Notes under the pieces: model-generated
What the model saw: only the letters and a program-made list of their open reading frames with translations
What the model was told of the DNA's origin: nothing
The model's database searches: none
Made by a program: the position numbers and the translations under genes
Assembly (NCBI GenBank): GCA_045106295.1
Contig: JBGCEI010000207.1
Location: 1-14,690, forward strand
Direction of reading: 5' to 3'
DNA length: 14,690 nucleotides
Source of the DNA: WTJX01 sp045106295
GTDB lineage: Bacteria; Bacteroidota; Bacteroidia; Cytophagales; JAAEPT01
Part shown: positions 13,997 to 14,690 of the stretch, in pieces
How the letters are laid out: every line of letters begins with the position of its first letter
How positions within the stretch are numbered: the stretch's first letter is position 1

Positions 13997-14690
13997 TCAA
14001 AGTTTCATCCTCGGTTCTGGACTAATCGATAAATCAGTGAATTCGTTTGCTAGGTATTTATAGTGAGCTACAATAGCTATCATAGCTGCATTGTCTGTAC
14101 AGAATTCGAATTTAGGAATGAAGGCATTCCAGTTGTTTTCTTTTGCTTCTTTTTCTAATCGGGTTCTAAGCCCTTTATTTGCAGCTACACCGCCTGCAAT
14201 GGCAATGTCTGTGCAATTGTATTGTTTAACTGCTTTTGTCAGTTTGCTAAATAAAGCATCGATAATAGCTTTTTGGATACTTGCTGCTAAATCTGCTTTG
14301 TTGTTTTCAATGAATTGATCGTCTTTTCTGATTTCTTTCTGTAAAAAGTAAAGAATGCTTGTTTTTAATCCACTAAATGAGAAGTCAAGATCACCTACAT
14401 TTGATTTTGAAAAAGAGTAGGCGTCTTCGTTTCCTTCAGCAGCTAGTTTGTCGATTAATGGTCCTCCAGGATATTGTAAACCCAGTAGCTTAGCCGATTT
14501 ATCAAAAGCTTCACCAGCAGCATCATCTATCGTTTGTCCAACTACTTGCATGTCCAAATAATCTTTTACTAAAACCAATTGCGTATGACCTCCACTTACA
14601 GTAAGACAGATAAAAGGAAAACTAGGCTTTGGGTCTTCAATGAAGTGAGCTAATACGTGAGATCATTTTATTGTGAGCATCGAGGTTTAT
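13997..14690 (-). CDS. tsaD: tRNA N6-adenosine threonylcarbamoyltransferase TsaD (partial, frame broken at the edge)
   Basis: TsaD (Kae1/Gcp family), with TsaB and TsaE, installs the threonylcarbamoyl group of t6A37 on ANN-decoding tRNAs. The visible C-terminal part contains LTVSGGHTQLVLV, then TIDDAAGEAFDKSAKLLGL and YPGGPLID, GDLDFSFSGLKTSIL, IAGGVAANKGLR and CTDNAAMIA, all family blocks. The frame stays open upstream of the internal ATG at 14578 through VLAHFIED to about 14662. It then meets a stop (14663-14665) where the conserved metal-binding HxxxH block should lie. Upstream, fragments in other frames (NKM, KP) look like the expected sequence with several bases missing. About 110 N-terminal residues are outside the window. 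The break is either sequencing error at a contig end or a real mutation. t6A is generally essential, which favours error. Confidence 0.88.

Overview
The window looks like a chromosomal segment of a low-GC member of the Bacteroidota, probably a flavobacterium-like organism. Supporting signs are AT-rich intergenic DNA, promoter-like boxes of the Bacteroidota type (TTG then TAnnTTTG), few Shine-Dalgarno sequences, a one-chain glycine decarboxylase, and lipoprotein forms of ApbE and of a TPM-domain protein. Most of it is ordinary housekeeping DNA.

Left block (1-7187): a + strand terminator for a gene outside the window; a D-2-hydroxyacid dehydrogenase (-); a nested palindromic repeat; gcvP (-); divergently a secreted esterase D-like hydrolase (+); and convergently recG (-). 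GcvP serves glycine/C1 metabolism, and the dehydrogenase resembles glyoxylate/hydroxypyruvate reductases, so the two may act in related metabolism. This link is inferred from adjacency only.

Middle block (7188-9570) is the accessory part and the most interesting one. The tRNA hydroxylase gene miaE has foreign DNA at both ends. Twenty-five bases before its start codon lies a decayed IS701-like element (about 7247-8190) with perfect 19-bp terminal inverted repeats, a probable YTAR target duplication, and a transposase broken by frameshifts and an internal deletion. Just after its stop codon lies a HigBA-type toxin-antitoxin pair (8857-9496). The pair is bracketed by two 71-bp direct copies of the miaE 3' end (66/71 identical), so it looks like a cassette inserted at the gene's 3' end with the end of the gene regenerated. 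A perfect 18-bp palindrome sits upstream of the toxin gene as a probable autoregulatory operator.

Right block (9568-14690): a TPM-domain lipoprotein and ruvB (-, likely one operon); divergently apbE and a SAM-dependent methyltransferase (+); a histidine-rich ZIP metal transporter (+); and a partial tsaD (-) running off the right edge. The ZIP gene lies between two inverted copies of a roughly 55-bp repeat, each copy just behind the stop codon of the neighbouring gene. The last ~35 bases of the window break the tsaD frame, which suggests either a contig edge with sequence errors or a real frameshift.

No CRISPR array, tRNA, rRNA or clear riboswitch was seen.
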